From Lepturacanthus savala (taxonomy: Eukaryota; Chordata; Actinopteri; Scombriformes; Trichiuridae), in NCBI GenBank assembly GCA_030544235.1, contig CM060484.1, positions 20,208,031 to 20,272,030 on the forward strand: a stretch of 64,000 nucleotides of DNA, read 5' to 3'. Every line of letters starts with the position of its first letter. Position 1 is the first letter of the stretch. The notes under the pieces are model-generated. The model saw only the letters and a program-made list of their open reading frames with translations. It made no database searches and was not told where the DNA came from. Shown here piece by piece: positions 13,716 through 26,600 of the stretch. Made by a program: the position numbers and the translations under genes.

Positions 13716-13735
13716 ATTTTAGGGCCATTGAAGTG

Positions 13736-13750
13736 GATACTGAAGACTTC
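13736..13750. repeat. Target-site duplication, left copy
   Basis: GATACTGAAGACTTC, identical to 14093-14107; it marks the insertion site of the SINE between them. Confidence 0.92.
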
Positions 13751-14092
13751 ATTCATTCATCTTCTATACCCGCTTATTCCTCATTAGGGTTGTGGGGGTC
13801 TGCTGGAGCCAATCCCAGCACATTACAGGTGAGAGGCAGGGATACACCCCAGATGGTCGCCAGCCTATCATGGGGCACACACACCATTCACTCACACACT
13901 CACACCTATGGGCAATTTAGTGTCTCCAATTAACCTCAGCATGTTTTTGGACAGTGGGAGGAAGCTGGGGAACCCAGATAAAACCCACGCAGACACGGGG
14001 AGAACAAGCAAACTCTGCACAGAAAGATCACAGACCCTGCGACCTTCTTGCTGTGAGGCAACAATGCTAACTACTGCTCCACCATGTTGCCC
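13751..14092 (-). mobile_element. tRNA-derived SINE (DANA/Mermaid, V-SINE type), full length with 15-bp TSD
   Basis: Read on the minus strand it begins GGGCAACATGGTGGAGCAG with the pol III A box, then CCTCACAGCAAGAAGGTCGC, the conserved V-SINE-like centre (TGTGGGTTTTATC..., CTTCCTCCCACTGTCC) and a tail with GAATGAATG. A perfect 15-bp target-site duplication, GATACTGAAGACTTC, flanks it at 13736-13750 and 14093-14107. It is in sense orientation with sv2c, in the intron just downstream of the start-codon exon. Confidence 0.93.
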
Positions 14093-14107
14093 GATACTGA
14101 AGACTTC
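14093..14107. repeat. Target-site duplication, right copy
   Basis: GATACTGAAGACTTC, identical to 13736-13750, 75 bp from the sv2c splice donor. Confidence 0.92.
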
Positions 14108-14182
14108 TGCCACTAAATAAACCAAAAATCCAGCGGTAAAAAGCAAACTGAACGTGCTTATTTTTCCACGTTAACTTCTTAC

Positions 14183-14786
14183 CGAGCCATCCGGCACCAG
14201 AGTTGGGGACGCACATGTCGGTCTCGGCGCTGGGCAGGACGAAGCCCACGACGAACACCTCCACACCGTCCGACATGAGCGCCAGCCCCAGCACGAAGAA
14301 CAGCTGCCACTGGAATCTGCCATGGCCGCACTCCTGCATGATGAGCTCATACTGCTGGGCCAGCTCCTCCTCGTCCGCCAGCCGCTCGTTCTCCAGCTCC
14401 TTGCGGCTCTTGACGCTGTCGGACACTGGCTGGCCCAGCGCCACCTTCCCATCCCGTGGCTTCCCGTCGTTATAGGCCGGCACGCCCTGGTACTCCCCTT
14501 CGTAGATCTCGTCCTCGTCGTCGTGGCCCTCGGTGGCATCGCTGGACGCGCCGTCGTCGTCGTTGGCCACGTTGTCTTCGTAGCGACCGTCCTGATGGCC
14601 GTAGGAGTTATAGTCCTCCTCGTCCTCCTCGTTCTGGAAGCGATTGTAGCTGTGGTGGGACGAGTATTCGTCCGAAGCTCGGTCCACAGCTTTGCCGATG
14701 TTTTTCGCGGCTTGTCTCTTGGCTTCTTTGGCGATGTCCTTGGCGCCTTTTGCCAACGAAGTCCTGTTGTTATGCGTTTCATCCAT
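14183..14786 (-). CDS. sv2c: Synaptic vesicle glycoprotein 2C, first coding exon (residues 1-201)
   Basis: First coding exon of an SV2-family transporter-like glycoprotein of synaptic and secretory vesicles, which acts in regulated exocytosis and binds synaptotagmin. It encodes 201 residues plus one base. Residues 1-40 carry the RTSLAKGAKDIAKEAKRQ stretch that fits SV2C better than SV2A and is lacking in SV2B. Residues 50-93 are very acidic; SSDATEGHDDEDEIYEGEYQ (81-100) is the family signature. ELAQQYELIMQECGHGRFQW leads into membrane helix 1 (about 160-184), followed by luminal AETDMCVPNSGAGW. From memory, human SV2C reads nearly the same here (AETDLCIPNSGSGW), and SV2A and SV2B differ. The start is the ATG at 14786-14784, aligned with the family start; an in-frame ATG nine codons upstream has no counterpart. 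The donor GTAAGAAG begins at 14182, phase 1. The 5' edge of the exon is unresolved: an AAG abuts the ATG, so the acceptor may lie there or further upstream. Confidence 0.95.
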
Positions 14787-15347
14787 CTTGGACGAGGAGG
14801 GAATAACAGGCACTAAATGTCTTTTATTTCAACTCTAGCCACCTAATTTAATATTTCTACTCCCAGACTTGAGGCGGTTTTAGTTCAAACGGCCAAGTGC
14901 AGACAGTCAGCTGCCGGGAATCTAACGATTAGGTAATGACGGCTAATTCCATTGGACGGAGCAGCCAGACGGTGCTGAAGTGGAGACAGTTGATCTCAAA
15001 TGGCAAAGATCCTCAGTCCTGTCAGAGCTCAGCAGAGGAAACCATCAGCCTGCAGGGACAGAGACAGAAAGGCAAGTTTAACTTGATTAAAAGCCGTTGC
15101 CACAAAGACTCAACTGTGGTATTTCTTGACCTGGAAGAACTGAAAAAGAACATTTTGACACAGAGACAACTAAATTCCCATTGAATTTGATGAATTAGTT
15201 TCCCAGAGATCCTCTTCACTGAGAGGAGAATGACAAGAAAGTTATTCATTGAGAACAAATTGTGCAACTTCGTGTAGATTTAGAATTACTTGACAATTTC
15301 CGTCTTTGAATTTTGAATTGTAATCAAAAATTGTATGGAAAGCATAA

Positions 15348-15447
15348 ATATAAGATATATATATAGATATATATCTTATATTTATATATATATCTTATAC
15401 TTATATATATATATCTTATATATATATATATATATATATCTTATATG
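15348..15447. repeat. AT-rich array with recurring ATCTTATA unit
   Basis: TATATATATCTTAT recurs four times in about 100 bp, partly palindromic. It abuts the dispersed repeat at 15448. Confidence 0.85.
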
Positions 15448-15718
15448 TTCTAGCTATATCACCCGCCTCTACATTCATGTATGAAAAGTAGGTCAATAGG
15501 CTTAAAATGCCCCCCAAATATTTAAAAGAAAATCATTGATAATCTTCGCTAATTATTGATAATCATCTATATCGATACCTAATCTGTTGTCATGGCAACA
15601 GTTAACATTATGACAAATGTCGTTCAAGTTTTTTTGAGAACTCTAAGAACAGTGGAGTCAGAATAATGCACCTTTAGTCGTGTTACAGCATCATCTGCTT
15701 CAAACAAATAAGAAAATT
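15448..15718 (+). repeat. Dispersed AT-rich repeat, copy 3, uninterrupted at the MITE site
   Basis: GTTCTAGCTATATCACCCGC reads straight through the point where copy 2 is interrupted. It continues with TTAACATTATGACAAATGTC and GCATCATCTGCTTCAAACAA as in copy 2. Confidence 0.68.
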
Positions 15719-18079
15719 AAGGACAAAATAAATGTGATAACCCTATTTACTTCTTCGAAAAAATGTGTTACAGTGAGTAGTAATGCACCAAATATGTTTT
15801 GTTATCTTCATAAAGTAATGACTTGATATAAATCCACTGACATAAACAGGTGCAGACATAATATTTAAGACACCTATGACTATAATTTAATTTATTATCT
15901 CCAAAAAGAGTTGAATAAGTCTGTCACACACTCACAAATCCTGAACCTGGTTTCCTGGATAAGATACACTCCACCAAGATAAGATGTGTTTTCTAATGAA
16001 GTGGGTCTGATGTTCACCAACTACCAGGCTACTCCTACACTTAGTTTTGTTTTGTACCTTTAACAACCGATGAAGCAATTACAATAAAAACAAGAAAAAG
16101 TCCAAACGATGATGTCCAAATGAAGATGTGATGTAAAACGTGCTGTAAAGGAGCCAACTCTGTTCTCTGTCAGCCAAGTTCACACACTAACAACGACAAT
16201 CCAAGGTCCCTTTAATTACAACACGGTCCTCAAAGTATTTCTGGAGTGTTTCCAAAACGGCTGCACGTAAAATATTACAAACATAACAGTGAATCAGGCT
16301 CCTCCAGTGATTTATACTCTAATTATGGCTGTGAGGAGCCTCTCTGGGAAGGAGATGAAACACCTTGAAGCCTGGTGTGTGGACAGAGCTGTGTTCTTCC
16401 TTCAGTGAGACTTGTCGTTATCGCTTGTCTCAGTGGAGAATCGGCAGCTGCACATCAGTGACGACCCCCCAGCTTCTAGAATGTGTCTGAGCCAGAAACG
16501 ACTGCAGCAGTCTGGGAAAAAAAAGTCAGCGTATGCTGCGGCCTCCAGCCGTAGTAATGGAGAAGACGTGAAGGAACGCGTCAGTGACATCTCACTCTCA
16601 CCTGTAGTGGATGTTTACTGTAAAAGTTGTTGACAGAACAACATCAGGCCAACTTCTGATGAGACTAAAGAAGTCAAAAAAGTTAATTTAAATAGAAAAA
16701 TATATATAAAATAGATATTTTGGGGGGCAAAAGACTTAGGAAAAAGTGCTTAGGCACCTTAAGGCCCCGTCCCGCTCTCTCTGTGTGTATGTCTGATTAA
16801 TTCTACATTTTGAGAAACACACTTATGTGTGATTCCACCTCTGATGTCTGATGTTCATTAAAGTTTATGAGTAGAGTTTCTAAAAATCAAGAGTTCTGGA
16901 TTTTTTCCCCAGCTTTCATTTATGCACGTTTTGCTTGTATGAGATGCAAAAAGTTCTAAATCAAAATGTGAAGAAAAATGTGTCATTTTGATTACTTAAC
17001 AGAAAATGAAGACAAATTAATAGTTGTCTCTAAATACTTACTTGAAGAGGTCATGTATGCCAAAGAGGAAATACCCTTAAAATGTGTGTCTTAATAGGAC
17101 AACAACCCCAAACACACAAGTAAAGGAGCAGCATCTTGGTTCCAAACCAAAAAAATTAAAGTTGTGGAGTGACCAACCCAATCCCCAAACATTAATCCCA
17201 TTAGAAACGTGTGGGCTGACATCAGAAATGCTGTGGCAAGTGATTTAGTGATTCACAGGAATGCTAAAGATTTTTCAGTTTATATAGTACATAAATAAGT
17301 CTATAAATAAGTAAATATTATAATACTTTGTTATTGTGCCATTTCCATACAGATGTGATATGACACAAAGACCTTTTTTTATATTCAGCACACAGAAGTG
17401 AATTTAATAAATATTATTCTTACTGAAACTCGTTTATTCATTCTTATGGATTCAGAAATATTACATTCTTGAAAACTTGGCTTTTGCAAGCGTGTTTTGT
17501 GTCAGAGCTGATTCATTTCTTCTCGGCTCAGACCGGGCGTCGGGTCGTGTGACTGGACGCCCTGCAGCCGCTCTGCTGTGACACTGCTGCGGCTGCTCAG
17601 CGCAACCTGTCAACACGTCAAGGCCGAGCCGTCAGGGCCGAGCCTCCGTCCGCCTGCCACGCTGCAGCCGGCAGCCACCCGACCCACACACTGCAGGCCC
17701 AATACAGCACAAAGCCCTTCAGCAGCATGCTTACTGACAGCGAAATTACAAACAGGGGAGAACAAACTGTACAAATACAGATACATAGACGGCAAACTTT
17801 CGTTTCCAGACATATGCCTGGAAAACACTGAGCTGCGACGATTCGCTGGTAGGCAGTCAAACTGTTGAGCAAAAATGTCCAAAATTCACTTTTACTGCTT
17901 ACTGCTGGTTGGAATTTAATGTTATATAATTTCCTTTTTGCATGTATATTTGCATTAACATGAATTGTCCCATTTCTTTTAAATAAATCTACAAATCTAC
18001 ACACTGTCGTTTACTAACATTTTTCACTATTTTTTTTGACATTTCATAGACCAAATGAGAAATGAATCAGCAGATTAGC

Positions 18080-18363
18080 ACTGCAGTGATAAATCAATTA
18101 ATCAATAAGATGCCAACTGTTCCATTAATCTACAACTATTTTGAAGCCATTTTGAAGAAGAAAATTCTCTGGTTCCAGCTTCTTAAATCGGATTATTTTC
18201 TGGTTTCTTTAGTCTTCTATAATAGCAAACCGATGATATTTGTGTTGTGGACTCTTTCAACAAAAAACATTTTAGGTTGAATCTTCAGCTTCGGGAAACA
18301 GTGATTGACATTTTCCACCATTTTATGAAGCCAACATTCATTGATGATGAAGTTGCAGCTGTA
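18080..18363 (-). mobile_element. GAGCTGCAACTAA-family MITE, copy 2
   Basis: Plus strand reads TCTGGTTCCAGCTTCTTAAA, TTTAGGTTGAATCTTCAGCT and ends GTTGCAGCTG, matching copy 1 in order and orientation. Confidence 0.75.
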
Positions 18364-20451
18364 GATCTCTGGATCTTCTTGTTAAATTATCAATTTGAAC
18401 TTGAAATATCCTCTACTATAATCTGTTAAATGATTCATTATTGAATAATAGTTGATTTAAGTTTTCTAAGGGGTTAAGATAATATCCAGTCATACAGTCA
18501 CATGACAGACTTGTGTCAATGAGCGAATAAAAAGAGGAAAATCCATCTTTTCTACATGGCTGCTGTGTTTCTGTCGACAGTCCCTGGAGTAGTAAGCACA
18601 CATAGACTGGGTTAAGTGGCCAAATAGGCGGTGGCAGGTTGATGTATGATGTTTCTGCTCACCTTTACTCTGCTGGATTAGATAAAACATCGGTTGGAAT
18701 CTGTCATTTGAACATAAGCGCCGAGGCTCCAGAGACGTGAAGCAGCCCGAGAGACTTTGGTGCAATGCAGCAACGAGAGGAAAGTCAGAAGTGTGTTCTA
18801 ACTTTGTGCACAGCCAGATGAGGAGACACTAACCGCCCCTGGACATGAATGCAAAGTATCTGCATCCTGTGTGGCTGCTTTACAACTTCCAGTTCTAACA
18901 AATTCCTACATGCGTACTGTCTTACTTCCGACTCCTGTTCTTTTAAGTCCACTTTTCTTGTGAAAACCCAAATCCGCAGAAGCCACGGGAGGCAAGAAAG
19001 ACATTGAATTTACATGTATCAGGTCCATTATTGACTTGAAGTTCTATTTCAAACCGTTACAGAAACATTCCCTGCTCTCTTGATGCATTTGCATGCTATA
19101 CATTATCGAAAATGTCTTCTACATCTTCACAGCACGTGTGTTTTATTGCATGTGCAAATTATGTTACAAAAATATATTATTCTATATTATATATTATAGT
19201 GCAGAAGAATACAAAACTGCAGGTATGTATATACCTATAATTCTCAAATTCAAATAACCTGTATATTTGAGTGTTGCATCTAGCTATAATGGGCTAAAGC
19301 TAGAATGATCCAGCACAAGAGTTCAACAAAACAATTTATCAAAATGTAATCTCTATAAATAGATTCTATATATGATGTAGAATCTGTTTATTTTTTCGCG
19401 AATGGTATTTACCAGTCACATTTACCATGTAGCTGCATACAAGTGTAGAATCTGTGTGAGAGCAACACAGACAGAACCATTAACCTAATGTTATCTCAGA
19501 CTGCAGCAAACCAGGGTCTCATTCATCAAGAAGTGCTTAAGAGCAAAAGTTCTGTCCTGAGACGAAAGTGGCTGCATGAAAACCTGCAGGAAATCTCAGC
19601 TAATACAGATCGTGGTTGGAAAGATTGTCTGCAGGTGTGAACGTAGATCCGTCGCCTACATGTTCAAACACAACCACGATTGGTCATTGTAAATCCACAT
19701 GAAGATTATCAACGGATTTTACAGTAGTATCTATAGTAATAAAAAATGTATTAAAGAAACAGTATAGGAAATACATATTAAAGGAGTAGACCAAAACCAA
19801 GCTCAGGAAGAATGTGATCCTGTAGAAATAATGTTGAAGTAAGCTATTGTAGTTATATTACTTACATAAAGAGTTATATGGTTACAAATATCTTTTTAAA
19901 AAATATTATTAGCAGCCATTGAGAAAGCACTAACATGAAAATGGTTGCAAGCCAACCACCTCCAACAGAGACAGAGGGAAATAATATTGTGACTAATATT
20001 TAAAGCATGGAATGGACGACCTTTTCAATAAGTGTACAGTTTGATCGTAATGTCTGTAATACTGGAAAAAAGACTGACAAGAGATTAGGCCATTTCTGTA
20101 AGAACTGACTTGTATCTCCATCAATATAAATGTGTAGTTAACCAGCTGTGGTGCTTCTCACCATGCTGTATGTTACTTCTATAAAAATAAAAAAAAACAA
20201 TATGCTTCCAGATATCAAGTACAATTTCTATTGATATTTTTTCACCTGATGTTGTTTTGTATTGTAGAGGATAGTTGCAGTCTAGCTGCTCCTTTAATGA
20301 AGTTGATCAGTGATAACAAGGTAACTTCTGCAGCAGCACTGCACAATCCACAAATCACTTCTCCCAAGAGCCAGTTTTCCAGTTCTTGCAGAATACAACC
20401 AAGTGTTAGTATGTGCACAGGGAATTCCCTTAGATATGGTTTAATTTGTGA

Positions 20452-20551
<100 letters not shown>

Positions 20552-20904
20552 CAAAAAATGTTATAATTAACAAAAAAAAAATAATACTTAATGCTCACTT
20601 GTGGCTTTCTAGAAAAGGTATGGAAGGTTTGTGTGTGTGTTTAATGCGCAGAATCTGCTCAGCTACTCAAAGGACCCATCAGGTAAAACATAGTCTACTT
20701 TTGCTTTGTACTGCCCCTACCAAATATATCAAATGTGGTCAATGATATGGTATGATGTAATGCCATATTAGATTCTTCATGAATATGGGTTGCTAGAGTT
20801 CAGCCAAATATATTGTAGAGTATTTCAAACTCTCCTTGTGCCCTATTTTAACATTGAGCACCCGCTCCTCCAAAGGTCTCTGCACAGCCCTGTTGAGGTA
20901 ACTT

Positions 20905-21158
20905 TGACCTTTCTGTGTGTTTGAGTTTGCATGTTCCTCCCATTTCTGTGTGGGTTTTCTCCAGGTTCTCCGGCTTCCTCCACAGTCTAAAAGATGCTTA
21001 GGTTAACTGGAGAGTCTAAATTGCTCTTAGGTGTGAGTGAATGGGGTGTGCGCCCTATGGTAGAATGGTGACCTGTCTGGGTTGTATACCTGCCTCTCGG
21101 CTACAGCGGACCCCCATGACCCTAGTGAGGAATAAGCGGGTGTAGAAAATGGATGGAT
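20905..21158 (+). mobile_element. V-SINE-type SINE, 5'-truncated and diverged
   Basis: It carries the centre (TTTGCATGTTCCTCCCATTT, GGTTCTCCGGCTTCCTCC) and the 3' part ending GAGGAATAAGCGGGTGTAGA then ATGGATGGAT. The tRNA head is absent or unrecognisable. It shows more substitutions than 13751-14092, so it is an older insertion. No clear TSD was found. Confidence 0.8.
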
Positions 21159-23029
21159 AGTATAATGTTTAATTGTATTTTCACATATATTTTACTATTT
21201 TTATTGCACTGCAGTAACTGACCAAGAAACAAAATCGCTTGTGTATGTAAATACATAATTAAACAACAATAAATTCTCATGAACTTGAGTTTGAGATATA
21301 ACAGCAACAGTATGAAGAAGCCGTTGTACAATGATTGTACAACAAACAGTATGTCTTTTATCCTTGTAAGAATGCTGGTGGCCTAAATAAAGCTTTAGAT
21401 GTTCTATGCTTTAAATTTAAACTTTGCAAAACTTTCCCAAACTCATTCCCTCCTCCAACTTGTCTGAGACTAAAGGTCAAGCTGTGATAAACCACCTGAT
21501 ATGCTCCAGGAGTTTCTGCTGCCAAATGGCCAAGAAGAAAATAGCCAATCAACTCGCTGCACTGCGTCGCTAAGGGAACTTTTTATAAAAAAAAAAAAAG
21601 GGGGGGAGGGAATGAATAACGGTACATAACAAGGCTGTCAGATCTGTGTATAATCGCTGGTCTGTTCACCTCTTCTGTGCTGATCTGTGTTTTGTTCTCT
21701 CTTCACTTCCTTCTTCTTTTTCTTCCTTCTCTCTCTCTGAGCTCCCAGAGAATTTCAAAGTCTGGATGTTAATTACAGAACATGAAAACATATCCCTCTT
21801 CTGTTGACATTTCATTATCCGCGACAATCGAACTGCTCTCCTTATATGCAAAACCGTCGGTTTTTCCAGCTGTTTAAGCTACAGAGATAATTCCTAAAAG
21901 TTGCAATAACTTACATTATGAGGTTTGCTGCTGATGTCAGCAACACATATGGTGACAGAAGCAGTCGACCAGGCCATGACCTGCGACCTTTGCCTCATAA
22001 ATAGGCCGATACCGTTTATGGCTGCATTCATTTATTTTTCTGACAGTACCTGCTCGCTCTCTGCTGTGATGCTGTGATTGGAGTTATTATTATTATTATT
22101 ATCATTATTATTACAACGTCGCCCTTATGATGTGATTTTAGCAGTCAGCAAAAACTCCTCTGAATCAGCAGTCCACGGAGAGAAGAAACGATTTCCTCGC
22201 AGTCGTGCTGTCACGGGCCGCTGACGCCATCCAGCCCTGTTCATTAATCACTCACACGAACGCACACACATACACACACACACACACACTCCCTCTGCAG
22301 GTGCTGGGACCCTGGTCGACACATTCGTTCTATGGGGTGTGAAATAGAGAAAACGTTTCCTATAGGGACATTGCCGTATTCGCCCCAAAAAAATCTTTCT
22401 CTGATTACATTGATCTTTTTGAAATGGTGAATATTAAGATGCAGACTGAACTGATAAGATCGTGTATTATCTGCATCATGTGACACATTGGTTGACGATA
22501 TGTAAATGCAGGCGGTGAGTGCAGAGCCCTACAGGCTTTCTGTGGCGCCCACAGATGGAAGCAGTGAGCATTAGCTAATGCAAATCGTGCGAATGTAAGT
22601 ACGGACCGAGGCCTGCAGATGCTACACAACGGAGGTTTTCCTTTGACAGAAATATCACAGGAGTCAGATTCCAGGATTCTCAGACTGAACCGTAAATCTC
22701 AGCGAATGAGCTGTAAAAGATTGTAAGAACAGAGATGAGGTTCTTCCGTAATTATTTAAATGTTGACTTGAATTTGTAATTTTGAAAAATACATGTGTTC
22801 ATGTTCAAACCAAATTCCAATCCAAAATATGAAAACAGACAATGTGAACAACCCATAGAACAATAATAGTGACGAAGACAATGGAACAAAGCAGTTTCCC
22901 TCAAGTTTTGGAATTTTGACCAAAATTTGACCATGTTTAACATTGACATCCAACATTATAACCTGAACTGGCTGAATACTGTTTATTGATTGGTCGGCAG
23001 AATCCATTCACTAAAACTAATGAATATTT

Positions 23030-23346
23030 GGATAGTTTAACAATCTACTGATTATTGGAAGAATTATTTGATTAGTCGTTTGGTTCATAAAATGGTGTAA
23101 AATGCCAATCACTTTTTCTCAAAGCTGAAGATTCATCTTTTTTGTCCAGACCAACAGTTCACAATCCAAAGATCATCAGTTTACTATTATAGAAAACTAA
23201 AAAAAACAGAAAATAATCAGATTTGGGAAGCTAGAACTAGAGAATTTGGACATTTTCTTCTTAAAAATGACTAAAATCCATTGATGATTATCAAAATAGT
23301 TAGGCAATTAATGTAATAGTTGGCAATCAAATAATTGTTGCAGCTC
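23030..23346 (+). mobile_element. GAGCTGCAACTAA-family MITE, copy 3
   Basis: Opposite orientation to copy 1: TGGTTCATAAAATGGTGTAA, AGATCATCAGTTTACTATTA, ending TAATTGTTGCAGCTC. Confidence 0.78.
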
Positions 23347-23695
23347 AGTCCGCCACCCAACCTGTAACCATAGCAACAATAAAGCCATTTTATATTGTTG
23401 GTTCTTTGGGGTTAACCTCTCTCTTTGCACACTCACCTCTTTGTCCATTAACCCTTAACGTGGGCTTGTTGTATTTATACTGCTGTCAAAATAATGAACA
23501 ACTTCAAAAGGCACAAATAAAAAAATAATAATTTTAGTATGAATTTAAAAATATCTTTCTGTGAGATGAAAAAAGGATCTAACCTGTAGCCCACTGAAGG
23601 TTTTACCAACCAAACCTGGTCTGTTGGAAAATTAAACTAATAATATACACTCATCTACAGCAGAAAAAGAAAAATCGTGCAGAAAACTTCACACA

Positions 23696-23970
23696 ATCAT
23701 TTCATTTTCTATATCAGCTTATTCCTCACTAGGGTCACAGGGGTCTGCTGGAGCTAATACACCCCAGACAGGTCACCAGTTTATCGTGGGGCACACACAC
23801 CATTCACTCACACACTCACACCTATGGACAATTTAGAGTCTCCAATTAACCTCAGCATGTTTTCAGACTGTGGGAGGAAGCCAGAGAAAATCCGAACATG
23901 TAAACAGAGACACAGAGAGGTCCAAGGACTTGAACCTGCCACCTTCTTGCTTCTTGCCACCATGTCACCC
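23696..23970 (-). mobile_element. V-SINE-type SINE with 10-bp TSD
   Basis: Same family as 13751-14092, read on minus, with a short internal loss near the tail. ACTTCACACA at 23686-23695 and 23971-23980 is a perfect 10-bp target-site duplication. Confidence 0.85.
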
Positions 23971-25757
23971 ACTTCACACAGTCTGTCTGTATAACTGTAT
24001 TTAAACATTGAGTTTTGCTCAGACCAAAAGTTTGACCACAGATATATAGAACACATCTCTGAAGACAGAACCTACAGTGCTCCTGTAAAACACATAAAAA
24101 AGCACATTTTTCCCCACATAGGCAACACAGTTTTAGTTTAAACTATACAAAGTGACTTTTACAGCTCCCTGAAACTTTTTTTTTATTCCATTCATGTCCC
24201 AACGTGGTCTCTGCTGATCCAGGCTGATGAACAAGCACTTTAAACACACGCAGCGTTCGAGAGGCTGTTTGAAGTAGCAACGACTGTCAGGAGCAGCGGA
24301 GTGAAGCTGCAGATTCAGATTAAAGCCACGTTAAACAGCAGCAGCATAAGGCCTCACAGAGGAGAGGAGAGCAGAAACACATACATTCTGCAGAGGGAAG
24401 CACCGAACAACAGCATTTAATATGGGTTCTCCTCCTGATGCACACACACACACACAGCTGGCTGATTGCTCGTGTATAATGACGGCTGTGAGGGTTTACC
24501 AGCTGCTGGAGCTCAGTCAGCTGCTGTGGGTCCCTGAGTGTGGATGGAATCTTCCCTCCTGATGAAACTGCATGTGTGTGTACCCGTGTGTGTATATACA
24601 TGTCTTATCAGTATTTTTAAACCTGCAAATTCAGGAATAGCGAAAAAGGTGAAAACATTCAAACCCTTATTCACTTCAGCTACCCCGGTTGACGTAATAA
24701 AAATGACTGTAGCAAAAAAGGTGACAAGTTTGCAGGTATGATTTTACATTTTGCCTAGTAGTTAGAAATTGCAAGGCTGTTTTTCTTATTTTCTTATTTA
24801 TTTTACTGAAAGCTTTTGCCTGTGTGGAGATTTAATAGACAGATTGATACCGAACACATAAAGCGCCTTTAGCCATTTAGCTTAGCCTAGCATTAAGACT
24901 GGAAATGGCTAGTGTGGCTATGTCTGATGATAAAATGTTTTCAGCTTGCATGTGTCACGCTGGACTATAGCATTATTGAATCTACTCGCATCTTTCCATT
25001 GACTTTAAATATGCAACATTTGCTTTGCCTTCTGCAGTGTGTTATACTGCAGCTACTTTATGGCCTTTATGTAAAAAAAACAACTGCAGTTGTGTGCAGA
25101 GCTATTCTTCTATCAGTCTTCTCATCTAACTACCAGTAGCTATGGGTCAATTTATTTTTATGTCATTGTTTCGCGGAACGCTCTGACTCAGAGACATCTG
25201 ACGTCACCAAACGCAACATTCACGGCCTCCAAAACCGTCTCCATAGCAGGAAGCGTCTGGGAAACCCTGGACTGCGTTGCCAATAAACCTATGTGCTCGG
25301 TCCTGCACAACCATCTTTTTTTTGGCAGGTTTGCACATTGGAGCGGCCCGATGATGTTACCCCTCCTGTTTCCAGGCGACTGGTCGGCAGACGGATTGCA
25401 TCCTGGCTCTGCCCCGGCACCCTCATGGCGTGTGACATGTGCTACAGACCCAACGCCAGCCACATACAAACCCTCTTTTGTATTCATCTTCCCATCAAAT
25501 ATAAATGAAGCCGAGATAACAACACAATGAAATAAAAGGTTGAAGAGACTGAGCAGAAGCGTGCAGGTAGGCTACAGCAAACACTCATTCACTGACAAAT
25601 ATCTGTTCAAACAAGAAGAGCTGCAGCCCTGGAGCAAACACCTGGACACAATCCCTGCATGTTTCATCCAATCAAACTTCTCCTTCAGCCTGTTGGAGCA
25701 GCAGCTTTATGCAAAACTCCTCCTGCTCTTTGTTCCACTTGCAGCAGTTTATTACTA

Positions 25758-25782
25758 CTGCTGCTGCTGCTGCTGCTGCTGC
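25758..25782. repeat. (CTG)n microsatellite
   Basis: Eight perfect CTG units on plus (CAG on the sv2c strand). Not in a supported exon. Confidence 0.9.
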
Positions 25783-26600
25783 ACAGATTCTCCACTGAGC
25801 AGCTCAGACCACGCACAGCAAAGCGCATCAATCACCGCGGAGCCTTTTGACGTAAAGTTGCGTCCCGTAATTAGATTTCGGGTCTGTCCTGCTGCCTGTG
25901 AATCAATCCTGTACAGTTAGATGACTCCTCACACACTGCACCGAGCCTTCGGAGTAATGGATGGATCCCCCCCTCCCCTCTCTCTCTCTCACTGCAGATT
26001 CACGCAGCTCTGCCCGCATGTGCGCGCGGGGAAGCTCGGGGTTCGCCTCCTTTGTGCGTAAAACTCATCTTTACCACGACCACCGATCACGTCAGGAATA
26101 AAGCAGCATCCCAACCTCCACCTCCTCCTCCTCTTCCTCCACCTTCATCATCATCATCATCACATCTGAAAAGTCACTGACTGCGTAAAATTCTATCTTG
26201 GACGTTCCGTTCAGTCGTTTTTCCCCCTGCATTTTATTTAAAGAAAACAACTCCACCAAAAACAATAAATCATCTTCATGTCTTAGAATAAAATATTAAA
26301 TAGATTAAATAGAATTTATGTGCGGCGGATTTGTTATTCCAAGCACTCTCCAAGATGGACAACTCGTGAAAGTTCCACAACTTTTCCGTCAGTCATGCGC
26401 ACATTTCCATTTTATTGCCAAAAATAACATCTTTAATTCGCCATCATCATTATCTCCTGTTTCCATTTCGCGAATGAAATGATCCATAATTTAAAAAAAA
26501 ATTAAAATTCGCGTCAATGCTTCACTAAAAGGTAAAAAAAAAAATGAGGATGAAGTTATATAGTTTATACACATTTAGGAAATCAAAAATGAGATCTCAC

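Noticed and set aside
14067..14182. Continuation of the sv2c frame past the splice donor into the SINE
   Set aside because: The donor GTAAGAAG and the match to the next exon show this is intron; the extra residues come from intron and SINE sequence.
14322..14816. 164-residue plus-strand open frame across the sv2c exon
   Set aside because: Antisense shadow of the GC-rich, acidic sv2c coding exon; sv2c on minus is supported by homology and splice sites.
25090..25530. 146-residue open frame with an overlapping 99-residue antisense frame
   Set aside because: No recognisable domain, no splice or promoter context, and the GC-richer composition alone explains the open frames. An unknown repeat is possible.
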